Below, in pieces: positions 15,381 through 23,242 of a stretch of DNA of 38,255 nucleotides; within the stretch, counting starts at the first letter, position 1, and each line of letters starts with the position of its first letter. Source of the DNA: Oscillospiraceae bacterium (lineage in GTDB: Bacteria > Bacillota > Clostridia > Oscillospirales > SIG530). Both the position numbers and the translations under genes were made by a program. Under the pieces are notes generated by a model. That model was given only the letters and a program-made list of their open reading frames with translations, was not told where the DNA came from and ran no database searches. The stretch covers positions 1 to 38,255 of the forward strand of contig SVND01000022.1 in assembly GCA_015067075.1 (NCBI GenBank), in the 5' to 3' direction.

Positions 15381-18300
15381 ATGAGCGATAATTACAATCA
15401 AAAAAAGCCCGTCAGACGTGACAGCGCTGGCAAAAACGTGCCTCATTCAAATCAGCGCCCCACCAATGTAAAACGCAAAAAAAGGAAAAAGCGCAGCCGC
15501 TTCAATATCGGTATGATATTGTTTCCTATCCTTATTATAGCCGCAATAATATGCGTTGTAAAGGTATTCGATAAATGGGATATCTCATCCATGATAGTCG
15601 GAGGTCAGCCCACCTCTGCACCGACAGCTACTCTCGCACCTAACACAACGCCTACGCCAACCTCCGCCAATGCGCCAGACGTCACCCCCTCCGCTTTAAA
15701 AGGTGCCGTAATAATTAACGAGGTCATGGCTAAAAATTCAAACGGACTTTCGGACAGCGACGGCGAATATTCCGACTGGATCGAAATATATAACGGCTCG
15801 GACAGTCCCGTTTCCCTTGAAAATCTTTATCTTTCCGACGATTCCTTAAAGCCTCTTCAGTGGCGTTTGCCCGCCATCATTCTTGAGCCCAACGACTACA
15901 TCGTAGTCTTCGCTTCGGGCAAGGACAGAAGCACCACCGATGCCGAGCTTCATACAAATTTCAAGCTCAGCTATGGTGAAACTGTTCTTTTGAGTGACGG
16001 CGCAGGTACTATCTCCTTCGTCACAGTTCCGGAAAGCATCGACAACATTTCATACGGCTGGACAACGGACGACGAGGGACATTACGCATTTTTCGCCTCG
16101 CCCTCCCCCAACGCCGAAAACATCGGTGCGCACGCCGTTTCCCTTTCCGAGCTTTCCGTTTCCGATATCGGTCTTTACATCAACGAGTACATGACGAAAA
16201 ACGTATACACTCTTTACGATGAGGACGGCGATGCCTGCGATTGGGTAGAGATTTATAACAGCTCCGCCGAGCCTATTTCCCTTAAAAATTTCGGACTTTC
16301 CGATGAACTTACAGACCCCCTTAAATGGACCTTCCCCGACGTTACTATTGCCCCCGACGAACATATTTTGCTCTATTTATCGGGCAAAACAAAGGAATAT
16401 GACAGTTCTACAGGTAAAATTCACGTTGATTTCCGTTTAGGTGAGCTTGACACACAGCTTGTTTTGTCAAATCCCGGCGGCATACCTGCCGATATAATTT
16501 CCCTTGTCCGCACACCCGACAACGTATCCGTCGGAAGATCCGCCTCCGACATCAACGCTTGGGAATTTTTCGCCATACCCACGCCCGGCAAAGCCAACGG
16601 CAACGGCTACACTTCCCTTGAAAACTATAACATTGCGCTTACGGAGCGTTTGTATATCAGCGAGGTTTGCTCCGTAAGCTCACATATCGTGTCGGGTCTT
16701 CCCGATGACGACTGGATAGAGCTTTTTAACAACACGCCCGATCCTGTCAATCTTCAAGGCTACGGACTCAGTAAGGACCTTTCGAGTCCGTGGCTTTTTA
16801 CTTTTCCCGACGTTACTATTGCACCGTACAGCTACCTTGTCGTTTCGGCAAGCGGCGTTGAAAATTTGAAAAAAAGCGCGCTTTCCGCAGGCTTTAAGGT
16901 CGGATTTTCAGGTGAAACTATAATCCTTACTGCCCCCGACGGGCTCATTGCCGACAGCTTTGACACCGGAAGACAGCGTGCAAACAACACAAGCGGCAGA
17001 ATTTTAGAAAACAACGCTCTTGTACGCCGCTTTTTCTCATCGCCCACAAAGGGGACGGCAAACACAGCCACAGCGTACACAGGCTTTGCTCAGCCTGCTG
17101 TAATTGAGCAGAGCGGCGGCGTGCTTTCCTCCGACAGCATTACCGTCACGCTATCTACAAATCAGCAGGGCGGCTCTATCCATTACACTACCGACGGCAC
17201 TGTCCCTACGGCAAGCTCGCCTAAATATACGGCGCCTATCACCGTAAGCAAGTCTTGCTCACTTCGCGCCGTGGTTTTCGGTTCGGGGCTCCTCCCTTCC
17301 GATACGGCTACGCGCTCATTTCTGATCGAAGATCCCCATGAGCTTCCCGTCGTTTGCCTTACAACCGACCCCGACAATCTTTTCGATTACAATACAGGTA
17401 TTTTTGCCGACGGTCCCGGTTGGACCGAGACGTTTCCCCATCAAGGCGCAAACTTCTGGAAGGATTGGGAACGTCCCGTACACTTCGAATATTATGAGGC
17501 TGACGGCACTTTAGGCGTTGAGTTCGACGCAGGTATTAAAAATTTCGGTCAATATTCCCGCGCGGAAAAACAAAAATCAGTATCCATAAATCTTAAGGAA
17601 GCTTACGGCACAAGTGAGGTCTGGTATCCCTTTTTCGAGGACAACGATGTCAAGACCTTCAAAAGCCTTATTCTCCGCATTTCCGGACAGGATTGGAATG
17701 TCTCCAAGCTTCGCGACGCTTATATCGTACGTACGATAAAGGGGCAGATGGATCTTGTTTATATGGATGTACAGCCCGTTGCCGTATATATCAACGGCGA
17801 ATATTGGGGCCTTTACAACCTGCGTGAAAAGATAGACGAGTCATATTTTTACTATCATGACGGCATTGAAGAGGATAACATTGACATTATCAAAGCCAAC
17901 AGCAACGTAAAAGCAGGTAGTATCACGGAATATAAGGAACTTTTAGCTTACCTTGACGACCACAACCTCAACCTTTCCAAGCAGGAAGATTTCGATTACG
18001 TTGCATCGAAAATAGATCTTGAGGAATGGACCAATTATTGGATAGTTGAAACCTTTTACGGTAATACAGACACAGGTAATATCAAGTTTTACAAGGAAAA
18101 GGGCGACGAGGGTAAATGGCGCTGGGTACTTTTTGACCTTGACTGGGCTTTGTGGCCGAGCACATACACGTGGAACACCCTTGAGGACATCATTGACAAG
18201 AAGGGACACGGCGTAAACAAGGCGTTCAGCACAAAGATCGCCCGTGCGCTTCTCAGCAACGAGGATTTCAAGGAGCAGTTTATCGATGCGTATGTCTACC

Positions 18301-18542
18301 ATGTAAAAAACACCTTTGATCCTGACAGATTGAACGACATTCTAAACGAATTTTGCGACGAAATACGAAGTGAAATTCCCCGTCAGGCAGAGCGCTGGGG
18401 CGCACCTAAGCTGTCAAGCTGGGAAAAAAATATTGAAAGAATACGAAAGATAATTTACGAAAAGCCCGACATTGCATACGAAAATATTCAGGAGACCTTC
18501 GGTCTTTCCGACAGCGAAATGAAAAAGCTTTTCGCAGATTAA
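15381..18542 (+). CDS. Membrane-anchored CotH kinase family protein with three lamin-tail domains
   Basis: 1053 residues. A basic cytoplasmic head (about 30-41) precedes one membrane segment (about 43-63), then a Thr/Pro linker, so the rest lies outside the cell. Three lamin-tail (LTD) domains follow, starting near 107 (IINEVMAKNS), 261 (YINEYMTKN) and 418 (YISEVCS). Each has a DWIE(I/L)(Y/F)N motif and the last two share FPDVTIAP. A chitobiase/hexosaminidase C-terminal-like module covers about 577-650 (SIHYTTDGTVPT). The CotH domain runs from about 656. Its D919-x-D921-W in VLFDLDWAL and NIKFYK are kinase-signature parts, so it may be an active atypical protein kinase. CotH in Bacillus phosphorylates spore-coat proteins; this version looks like a surface protein instead. 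The substrate is unknown. Confidence 0.9.
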   Translation: MSDNYNQKKPVRRDSAGKNVPHSNQRPTNVKRKKRKKRSRFNIGMILFPILIIAAIICVVKVFDKWDISSMIVGGQPTSAPTATLAPNTTPTPTSANAPDVTPSALKGAVIINEVMAKNSNGLSDSDGEYSDWIEIYNGSDSPVSLENLYLSDDSLKPLQWRLPAIILEPNDYIVVFASGKDRSTTDAELHTNFKLSYGETVLLSDGAGTISFVTVPESIDNISYGWTTDDEGHYAFFASPSPNAENIGAHAVSLSELSVSDIGLYINEYMTKNVYTLYDEDGDACDWVEIYNSSAEPISLKNFGLSDELTDPLKWTFPDVTIAPDEHILLYLSGKTKEYDSSTGKIHVDFRLGELDTQLVLSNPGGIPADIISLVRTPDNVSVGRSASDINAWEFFAIPTPGKANGNGYTSLENYNIALTERLYISEVCSVSSHIVSGLPDDDWIELFNNTPDPVNLQGYGLSKDLSSPWLFTFPDVTIAPYSYLVVSASGVENLKKSALSAGFKVGFSGETIILTAPDGLIADSFDTGRQRANNTSGRILENNALVRRFFSSPTKGTANTATAYTGFAQPAVIEQSGGVLSSDSITVTLSTNQQGGSIHYTTDGTVPTASSPKYTAPITVSKSCSLRAVVFGSGLLPSDTATRSFLIEDPHELPVVCLTTDPDNLFDYNTGIFADGPGWTETFPHQGANFWKDWERPVHFEYYEADGTLGVEFDAGIKNFGQYSRAEKQKSVSINLKEAYGTSEVWYPFFEDNDVKTFKSLILRISGQDWNVSKLRDAYIVRTIKGQMDLVYMDVQPVAVYINGEYWGLYNLREKIDESYFYYHDGIEEDNIDIIKANSNVKAGSITEYKELLAYLDDHNLNLSKQEDFDYVASKIDLEEWTNYWIVETFYGNTDTGNIKFYKEKGDEGKWRWVLFDLDWALWPSTYTWNTLEDIIDKKGHGVNKAFSTKIARALLSNEDFKEQFIDAYVYHVKNTFDPDRLNDILNEFCDEIRSEIPRQAERWGAPKLSSWEKNIERIRKIIYEKPDIAYENIQETFGLSDSEMKKLFAD

Positions 18543-18554
18543 AAGGGTAGCATT

Positions 18555-19586
18555 ATGATATACAGCTTTATGTGCGATTACAGCGAGGGCGCACATCCCG
18601 TCGTGCTCAAAGCCGTTGCCGACGAATGCGGCAAGCAGCACGGCAATTACGGCATCGACGAATGCTGTGACAAAGCCGCCGCGCTTATTAAAAACTCCAT
18701 ACACCGTAGTGATGCCGACGTTCACTTTTTGCCCGGCGGCACCGCGGTAAATCTCACCGTTATCGCCCATGCGCTTCGCCCCTTTGAAGCAGTTATTGCC
18801 GCGAAAACAGGGCATATTGCCGTTCACGAAACAGGCGCTATCGAAGCGAGCGGTCACAAGGTCGTCACCGTGGAGGGCACTGACGGCAAGCTTACGCCGA
18901 AGGAAGTTGAAGATGCAGTTTTGTTCCATACGGACGAGCATATGGTCCGTCCCGCCATGGTGTATATTTCAAATTCCACGGAGCTCGGCACGATTTATAC
19001 GAAATCAGAGCTCACGGCTTTGCGCAAATGCTGTGACGAGCACGGGCTTTTGCTGATGCTGGACGGCGCAAGGCTCTTCTGCGCCCTTGCAAGCGTGGAA
19101 AACGACCTTTCTCTTGCGGATATTGCCGCGCTGACCGATTGTTTTTACATCGGCGGTACAAAAAACGGCGCGCTTTTCGGCGAAGCACTCGTTATATTAA
19201 ACGATAATCTGAAAACTGCCTTCCGTTTTTCTATAAAACAGCGCGGTCACCTTACGGCGAAGGGCTTTTTGCTCGGCGCGCAGTTTGAAGCGCTTTTCAC
19301 TGATATGCTTGGCTTGGATATAGCGCGCCATGAAAACAAATGTGCCGCGGAAATTGCAAATACGCTAAAAGATCTCGACGTGCCTTTTTTTGCGCCTGCG
19401 CAGACAAATCAGCTTTTCCCCATTTTACCCGATGTTATCGCAGAAAAGCTTGGGGAGGATTTTGAGCTTTCCATATGGAAAAAATACGATGCCAGCCATA
19501 GCGTCGTCCGCCTCGTCACCTCATGGTCAACACCTCAATGGGCTGTAGACGCACTTAATGAAAAGCTGACAAAGCTTTGCAAATAA
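18555..19586 (+). CDS. Threonine aldolase-like, PLP-dependent beta-eliminating lyase family
   Basis: 343 residues of PLP fold type I. HGNYGIDE at the N-terminus, PGGTAVNL, and LLMLDGARLFCAL (the Asp that holds the pyridine ring) match low-specificity L-threonine aldolases. The PLP Lys is in YIGGTKNGALFGEA. It should cleave threonine or allo-threonine to glycine and acetaldehyde. It starts 12 bp after the CotH-like gene, with AAAAGGGTAGCATT before the ATG, so the two are likely co-transcribed although no functional link is obvious. Confidence 0.9.
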   Translation: MIYSFMCDYSEGAHPVVLKAVADECGKQHGNYGIDECCDKAAALIKNSIHRSDADVHFLPGGTAVNLTVIAHALRPFEAVIAAKTGHIAVHETGAIEASGHKVVTVEGTDGKLTPKEVEDAVLFHTDEHMVRPAMVYISNSTELGTIYTKSELTALRKCCDEHGLLLMLDGARLFCALASVENDLSLADIAALTDCFYIGGTKNGALFGEALVILNDNLKTAFRFSIKQRGHLTAKGFLLGAQFEALFTDMLGLDIARHENKCAAEIANTLKDLDVPFFAPAQTNQLFPILPDVIAEKLGEDFELSIWKKYDASHSVVRLVTSWSTPQWAVDALNEKLTKLCK

Positions 19587-19594
19587 TGTTAACT

Positions 19595-19625
19595 AAAAAA
19601 GCTTCGGAATATCCGAAGCTTTTTT
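19595..19625. terminator. Terminator after the threonine aldolase gene
   Basis: GCTTCGGA (19601-19608) and TCCGAAGC (19612-19619) form a perfect stem with a 3-base loop, flanked by A and T runs, so it can act in both directions. Confidence 0.88.
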
Positions 19626-19660
19626 ATATTGTCATGTGTTTACAAAACGCGTCTGTATAT

Positions 19661-19686
19661 TATGTTAAAAACTCAATTTTGTCTCA
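19661..19686 (-). promoter_or_regulatory. ECF-like promoter element 1 (no gene downstream)
   Basis: On the minus strand: TGAGAC (19686-19681), 16-bp spacer, CATA (19664-19661). It lies just past the stop codon of the lipoprotein at 19697 and points at a convergent terminator, so it appears to be a leftover. Confidence 0.5.
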
Positions 19687-19696
19687 CTTTTTAAAT

Positions 19697-22360
19697 TTAT
19701 TTCGCGCTTTTCCACGCTTCATACTGTGCGTTTATATCGTCTAAAAGCGTTTGCAAGCCCGCTTCATAAAGCTTTGCATTAAGCTCTGCAAGGGTGGCTT
19801 CAACATCCTCGTATGCACCGCTCCACAGTCCTGCATATTCCTGCTCTATTCTGCCGATAGTCTGTTGCAGCTCCACTGTTTCGGGGTTATCGTAATGGAA
19901 GCCCGTCAAAGATGTTAATGCCGCATCTTCAAGCCTTGAAGCGTATATTTCTTTTTTGTCTGCTCTTTCACCTTCTTTCGGTAAATTCAATATAATATCA
20001 CTAAAATAAAGATGTCTAGAATCAATTTCAGCCTTTTCTATCGCTGCCTCGGTGTAAACAGCTCTTCCCTCTACGATCTCATACGTTTCTCCTTTTTTAC
20101 CAAATCGCATTATATTGGCAAATTCACTATCCGTATATAAAAGTTTCAGCACTTCAAAAGCTTCCTGTTTATGCTCACTCCAGCTTGCAATTCCATAGCA
20201 CCGTTCCGTTCCCGTTATCACATATCCTGTGCTTTCTGTTCTCTTTGCAACAAGCTCTAAATCATCCGGGAGCTGCAATTGTTCACCAAACGCATCCCCT
20301 TTTTCTTTCGGTGCACATCTTTGCGCCAAAGCTTTAACATCTTCATAGCCGCTCATATTTGTATATAAGCATAAAAAGTCATACATATCATACGGAATAC
20401 TTTCATAAGTTCCTATTTCTTCGCTGAAATACTCGCCTATGGTTTTTAAATAATCCTTTACATCTTCTTGCTCATAAAAATTCACTATCTGAGATACATC
20501 TTCAGTAAAACGCATACTTATGGCTTTTTGAGCCGCTGAATTTGTAATTACACGTTCATATGGAATGTATGTATTATTAGCAGATATTCTTATAGTTAAA
20601 AAATCTTCATTTCCTTTTTCTTTTTCACTTTCATATATGCGTTTAAAAATAGGCATATCATTTTTAAGGTCACCGGTAAAATCATCTATTGTAAGTCCGT
20701 ATTCTTCGAGCACTGCTTTATTAAAAATATATCCGGGTGCCACATCAAAGACAGGTCTTACAGGAAAGCCGTATACTTCTCCGTTTATCTCCATAGCTTT
20801 CCAAAACTTTTCATCATAAAAAGCCTTAAACTCTCTTCCCGAATCGCTTTCCAAAAGTTCATTCCAAGCAGCAAGTAATCCATCACGGACAAAAGCGTAA
20901 TACACATCACCTACAGGGTCCATACAAAGCCCCGTTGAAATAATATCTGCCTGCTTTCCTTTATTTTTCAATGAAACCGCGCTGTCATACTCACAAAATC
21001 CGCTATCCGTATAATAAAAATCCACAAAAAAGTCATAACCCTTTTTATCAATGTATTCATTTGCAGTTCTCGCAAATTCAGCGCTTGCATCTATCATATC
21101 GCCATTCATATACCAAACTATGCGAGTTTTATCGGCATACTTTTTATTCATTTCCGCCGATACCATTTCCCAAGTAGGAATTTCCGTCGGCGTTGCTTGC
21201 GGCGTTTCAACAACAGGCATTTGTGTTATTTTGTCCACACTTTTAAACACTCCGTTATAAAAACTATCCTTTTCAATAAGATCATATTTTACTTGACCGT
21301 TTACAATGGAAGATGTTACAAAATACTCTTCATTATCACCCAGCAAATTTATCCACAAATCATGAGAAAAGCGAGCTTTCTCCTTCTCTTTTACTGTATC
21401 TATAATGATATATTCATGTCCGATAAATAAAATAAGATTATTTCCGTCAAGATAAGAAAATGTCGGTCCTTCACAGCTGAATATTACGTTTCCTTTACTA
21501 TTCAATATTTTCGTCACCTTGTCTTCGATTTCACCTCTGATAAGACCTTTTTCATCAAACCCTACCATAAAGCTGTATTCCTCATCTTGCGGAGAATGGA
21601 CAAGCTTTATTTTCTTTGTTTTTATATCAATAGCATGAATCTCATACTTGCTTTTAACTACGCCATAAAATTCCTCTTTTTCACCGTTTGCATTTATCGT
21701 TTCTCTCATCCCATATTCATGGTCTGCAAACGTATAATAAAGTGAACCGTTATTATACAAAAAGCGCGTTATTGTATATTCTTTTGTTATCGTTTCAAAA
21801 AGCTCCTCATATTTACCGTTTGACAAGTCCACTTCATAAATAGTTTCACAAAAAGAGCTGAAATCAACATCTTGTTCTTGTTGGGCAAAGCTCCATGCAA
21901 CAAAATACAATTTTCCGTCAGCACATATACTCGGCATTATTCCCTTCATGAAGAAACCGTTTATCTCACATACGATACTTTTTGCCGAGCCATCCAATTC
22001 GCTTTTATATATGACAATTTTGCTTGTATCTGCGCTACCTAATATCCAATAAAGATTTTCGTTATACTTAATTATATCATATATTTCCTCGCCATACATT
22101 GATACCGCATCACAAATAGGTACAGGGTTTTTATCGCTTTTTGGTTCATGATTACATGATGGATCATTACACAATACTACGTCATATCCCGTCTGCGCAT
22201 CTAAAAAGGATACATGCTCACCGTTAATATGATACACACCATCTTCAGTCACACAAAAACTATTACCTGACATTGCCACATCTTCATTCTTTTTATCATT
22301 GCAAGATGCAAATGTAAAACAAAGAAGTACTGCAAATATAATCGTAATGATTCTTCTCAT
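19697..22360 (-). CDS. Lipoprotein fusing a beta-propeller-like domain to an ABC solute-binding domain (paralog A)
   Basis: 887 residues. Signal peptide with lipobox FASC (about Cys20). Residues ~35-385 are beta-rich, with repeating strands such as GKLYFVAW, GSLYYTF and YEIHAIDIKTKK, as in YncE/DUF5050-type propellers. Near its start is the motif LCNDPSCNH...PICDAV. After a PQATPTEIPTW linker, residues ~400-815 look like a family 1 solute-binding protein of the LipO/DUF3502 type (AFEVLKLLYTDSEFANIM, then FGKKGETYEIVEGRAV). A helical tail of ~70 residues is almost identical to that of paralog B. No permease or ATPase gene is near. It may bind a carbohydrate as sensor or receptor; this is inference. 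It follows the small secreted protein gene after a perfect hairpin. Confidence 0.85.
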   Translation of the reverse strand: MRRIITIIFAVLLCFTFASCNDKKNEDVAMSGNSFCVTEDGVYHINGEHVSFLDAQTGYDVVLCNDPSCNHEPKSDKNPVPICDAVSMYGEEIYDIIKYNENLYWILGSADTSKIVIYKSELDGSAKSIVCEINGFFMKGIMPSICADGKLYFVAWSFAQQEQDVDFSSFCETIYEVDLSNGKYEELFETITKEYTITRFLYNNGSLYYTFADHEYGMRETINANGEKEEFYGVVKSKYEIHAIDIKTKKIKLVHSPQDEEYSFMVGFDEKGLIRGEIEDKVTKILNSKGNVIFSCEGPTFSYLDGNNLILFIGHEYIIIDTVKEKEKARFSHDLWINLLGDNEEYFVTSSIVNGQVKYDLIEKDSFYNGVFKSVDKITQMPVVETPQATPTEIPTWEMVSAEMNKKYADKTRIVWYMNGDMIDASAEFARTANEYIDKKGYDFFVDFYYTDSGFCEYDSAVSLKNKGKQADIISTGLCMDPVGDVYYAFVRDGLLAAWNELLESDSGREFKAFYDEKFWKAMEINGEVYGFPVRPVFDVAPGYIFNKAVLEEYGLTIDDFTGDLKNDMPIFKRIYESEKEKGNEDFLTIRISANNTYIPYERVITNSAAQKAISMRFTEDVSQIVNFYEQEDVKDYLKTIGEYFSEEIGTYESIPYDMYDFLCLYTNMSGYEDVKALAQRCAPKEKGDAFGEQLQLPDDLELVAKRTESTGYVITGTERCYGIASWSEHKQEAFEVLKLLYTDSEFANIMRFGKKGETYEIVEGRAVYTEAAIEKAEIDSRHLYFSDIILNLPKEGERADKKEIYASRLEDAALTSLTGFHYDNPETVELQQTIGRIEQEYAGLWSGAYEDVEATLAELNAKLYEAGLQTLLDDINAQYEAWKSAK

Positions 22361-22394
22361 ATATATCCTCCTAATTCAAAATTTCAACATTTAT

Positions 22395-22429
22395 TTATGC
22401 TGTGCACGGATTGTCCGTGCACAGCATAA
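22395..22429 (-). other. Perfect 16-bp hairpin between the secreted-protein gene and paralog A
   Basis: The arms 22395-22410 and 22414-22429 are exact complements with a 3-base loop. No T-run follows on the minus strand, so it is more likely an mRNA-stabilising or processing hairpin than a terminator, allowing the upstream small gene to be expressed more strongly. Confidence 0.85.
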
Positions 22430-22441
22430 GCTGAGATAAAT

Positions 22442-22870
22442 CTATTTATCTTGTGTTGTAGTTATCCATGTTTGTTCTCCAGCTCTTGCTGAATGCGTAG
22501 ATGTTACTCTATATGATGTATAAATTCCTTGATACTGTGCCGGCATTGATGAACCCGCATACGCAGTGGTTGTTCCATTTGCCTGAGTATTAAAGTCCAC
22601 TACACTCAACGGTACTTGATCTTCATCTATTATCTCATAACAAGTTGAAACAGTTACAGAAGGATTGTAATCCGCTGGATTAAATCCATATGCAAAAGTC
22701 ATTACCGTCGAACCGATTCCGCTAGACGTATTTAAAGACGATTTTCCTAAAACAGATTGTGCGCCAGAATTAAGTGACGCATTTTCCTGTGCATTATATG
22801 CAAATGCAGCTAATGTACCTATTGTTGCAAATATTGCGATTGCGATGATAATAGAAACTATTTTCTTCAT
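22442..22870 (-). CDS. Small secreted protein of unknown function
   Basis: 142 residues. A clear Sec signal peptide (MKKIVSIIIAIAIFATIGT) has a likely cut after AFA near residue 24. The mature part is ~118 residues, rich in Ser, Thr, Ala and Tyr, with a single Cys (in VTVSTCYEIID) and no Lys between about 44 and the end. I do not recognise a family. An ideal ribosome site, TTAGGAGGAACAAAAA, precedes the ATG. It lies between the 24-codon ORF and lipoprotein paralog A, behind an ECF-like promoter, so it is probably a co-regulated extracellular partner of the lipoproteins. Confidence 0.82.
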   Translation of the reverse strand: MKKIVSIIIAIAIFATIGTLAAFAYNAQENASLNSGAQSVLGKSSLNTSSGIGSTVMTFAYGFNPADYNPSVTVSTCYEIIDEDQVPLSVVDFNTQANGTTTAYAGSSMPAQYQGIYTSYRVTSTHSARAGEQTWITTTQDK

Positions 22871-22940
22871 TTTTTGTTCCTCCTAAGTAATTTTAATATT
22901 TTTTCTTTTGTGGTGGCGGCGGTTTCTTTTTTTCTTCAGC

Positions 22941-23015
22941 TTATTTTCCGCCTTCAATAAGCTGCGCTACTTTCCACGGCGGTATTTCGTGAGACTTTTC
23001 ACTTTGAATTGTCAT
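22941..23015 (-). CDS. 24-codon ORF, possible truncated small protein or peptide
   Basis: It begins ATG at 23015 after AAAGGAGGAAAATAT, a near-perfect ribosome site. The product is 24 residues: MTIQSEKSHEIPPWKV then AQLIEGGK, stop TAA at 22943-22941. In the same frame the next 15 codons read AEEKKKPPPPQKKKY and end in TAA at 22895-22893, just before the ribosome site of the next gene. That tail looks like coding sequence, so the first TAA may be a nonsense mutation in a 40-codon gene, or the tail may be a chance run. It is the first gene after ECF-like promoter 2. I do not recognise a family. Confidence 0.6.
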   Translation of the reverse strand: MTIQSEKSHEIPPWKVAQLIEGGK

Positions 23016-23064
23016 ATATTTTCCTCCTTTACAGATTGAGAGATTTTATCCCCCTACTATATAT

Positions 23065-23090
23065 TACAATTCAAAATCAATTTTGTCTCA
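23065..23090 (-). promoter_or_regulatory. ECF-like promoter element 2, for the 24-codon ORF and secreted protein
   Basis: On the minus strand: TGAGAC (23090-23085), 16-bp spacer, TGTA (23068-23065). The same stretch can be read as a weak sigma-A promoter (GAGACA, 17 bp, TAATAT). The small ORF begins about 50 bp downstream. Confidence 0.6.
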
Positions 23091-23231
23091 CTTTTTTCAA
23101 ACTTTTTTTAAATTTTTTGAAAAAAGTTGTTTTTTTCGCCGTTTTTATTAGTTTTTTAGCTCTTTTCGTATAAATTAGCCCTCTATTTATATAGTACGTT
23201 TGAAATCCATTTTTGTCTCACTTTTTTTTAA
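23087..23231. repeat. Duplicated intergenic block, copy 1
   Basis: About 145 bp matching 27191-27335 at more than 90% by eye. It carries ECF-like element 3, a conserved stretch without an ORF, and an A/T-rich inverted repeat. Confidence 0.85.
23195..23220 (-). promoter_or_regulatory. ECF-like promoter element 3
   Basis: On the minus strand: TGAGAC (23220-23215), 16-bp spacer, CGTA (23198-23195). It lies 130 bp upstream of element 2 and directly after the stop of paralog B. Confidence 0.6.
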
Positions 23232-23242
23232 AATCTTTAAAT

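Noticed and set aside
22395-22429. Rho-independent terminator
   Set aside because: The stem is perfect, but the minus strand continues ATAAATG with no T-run.
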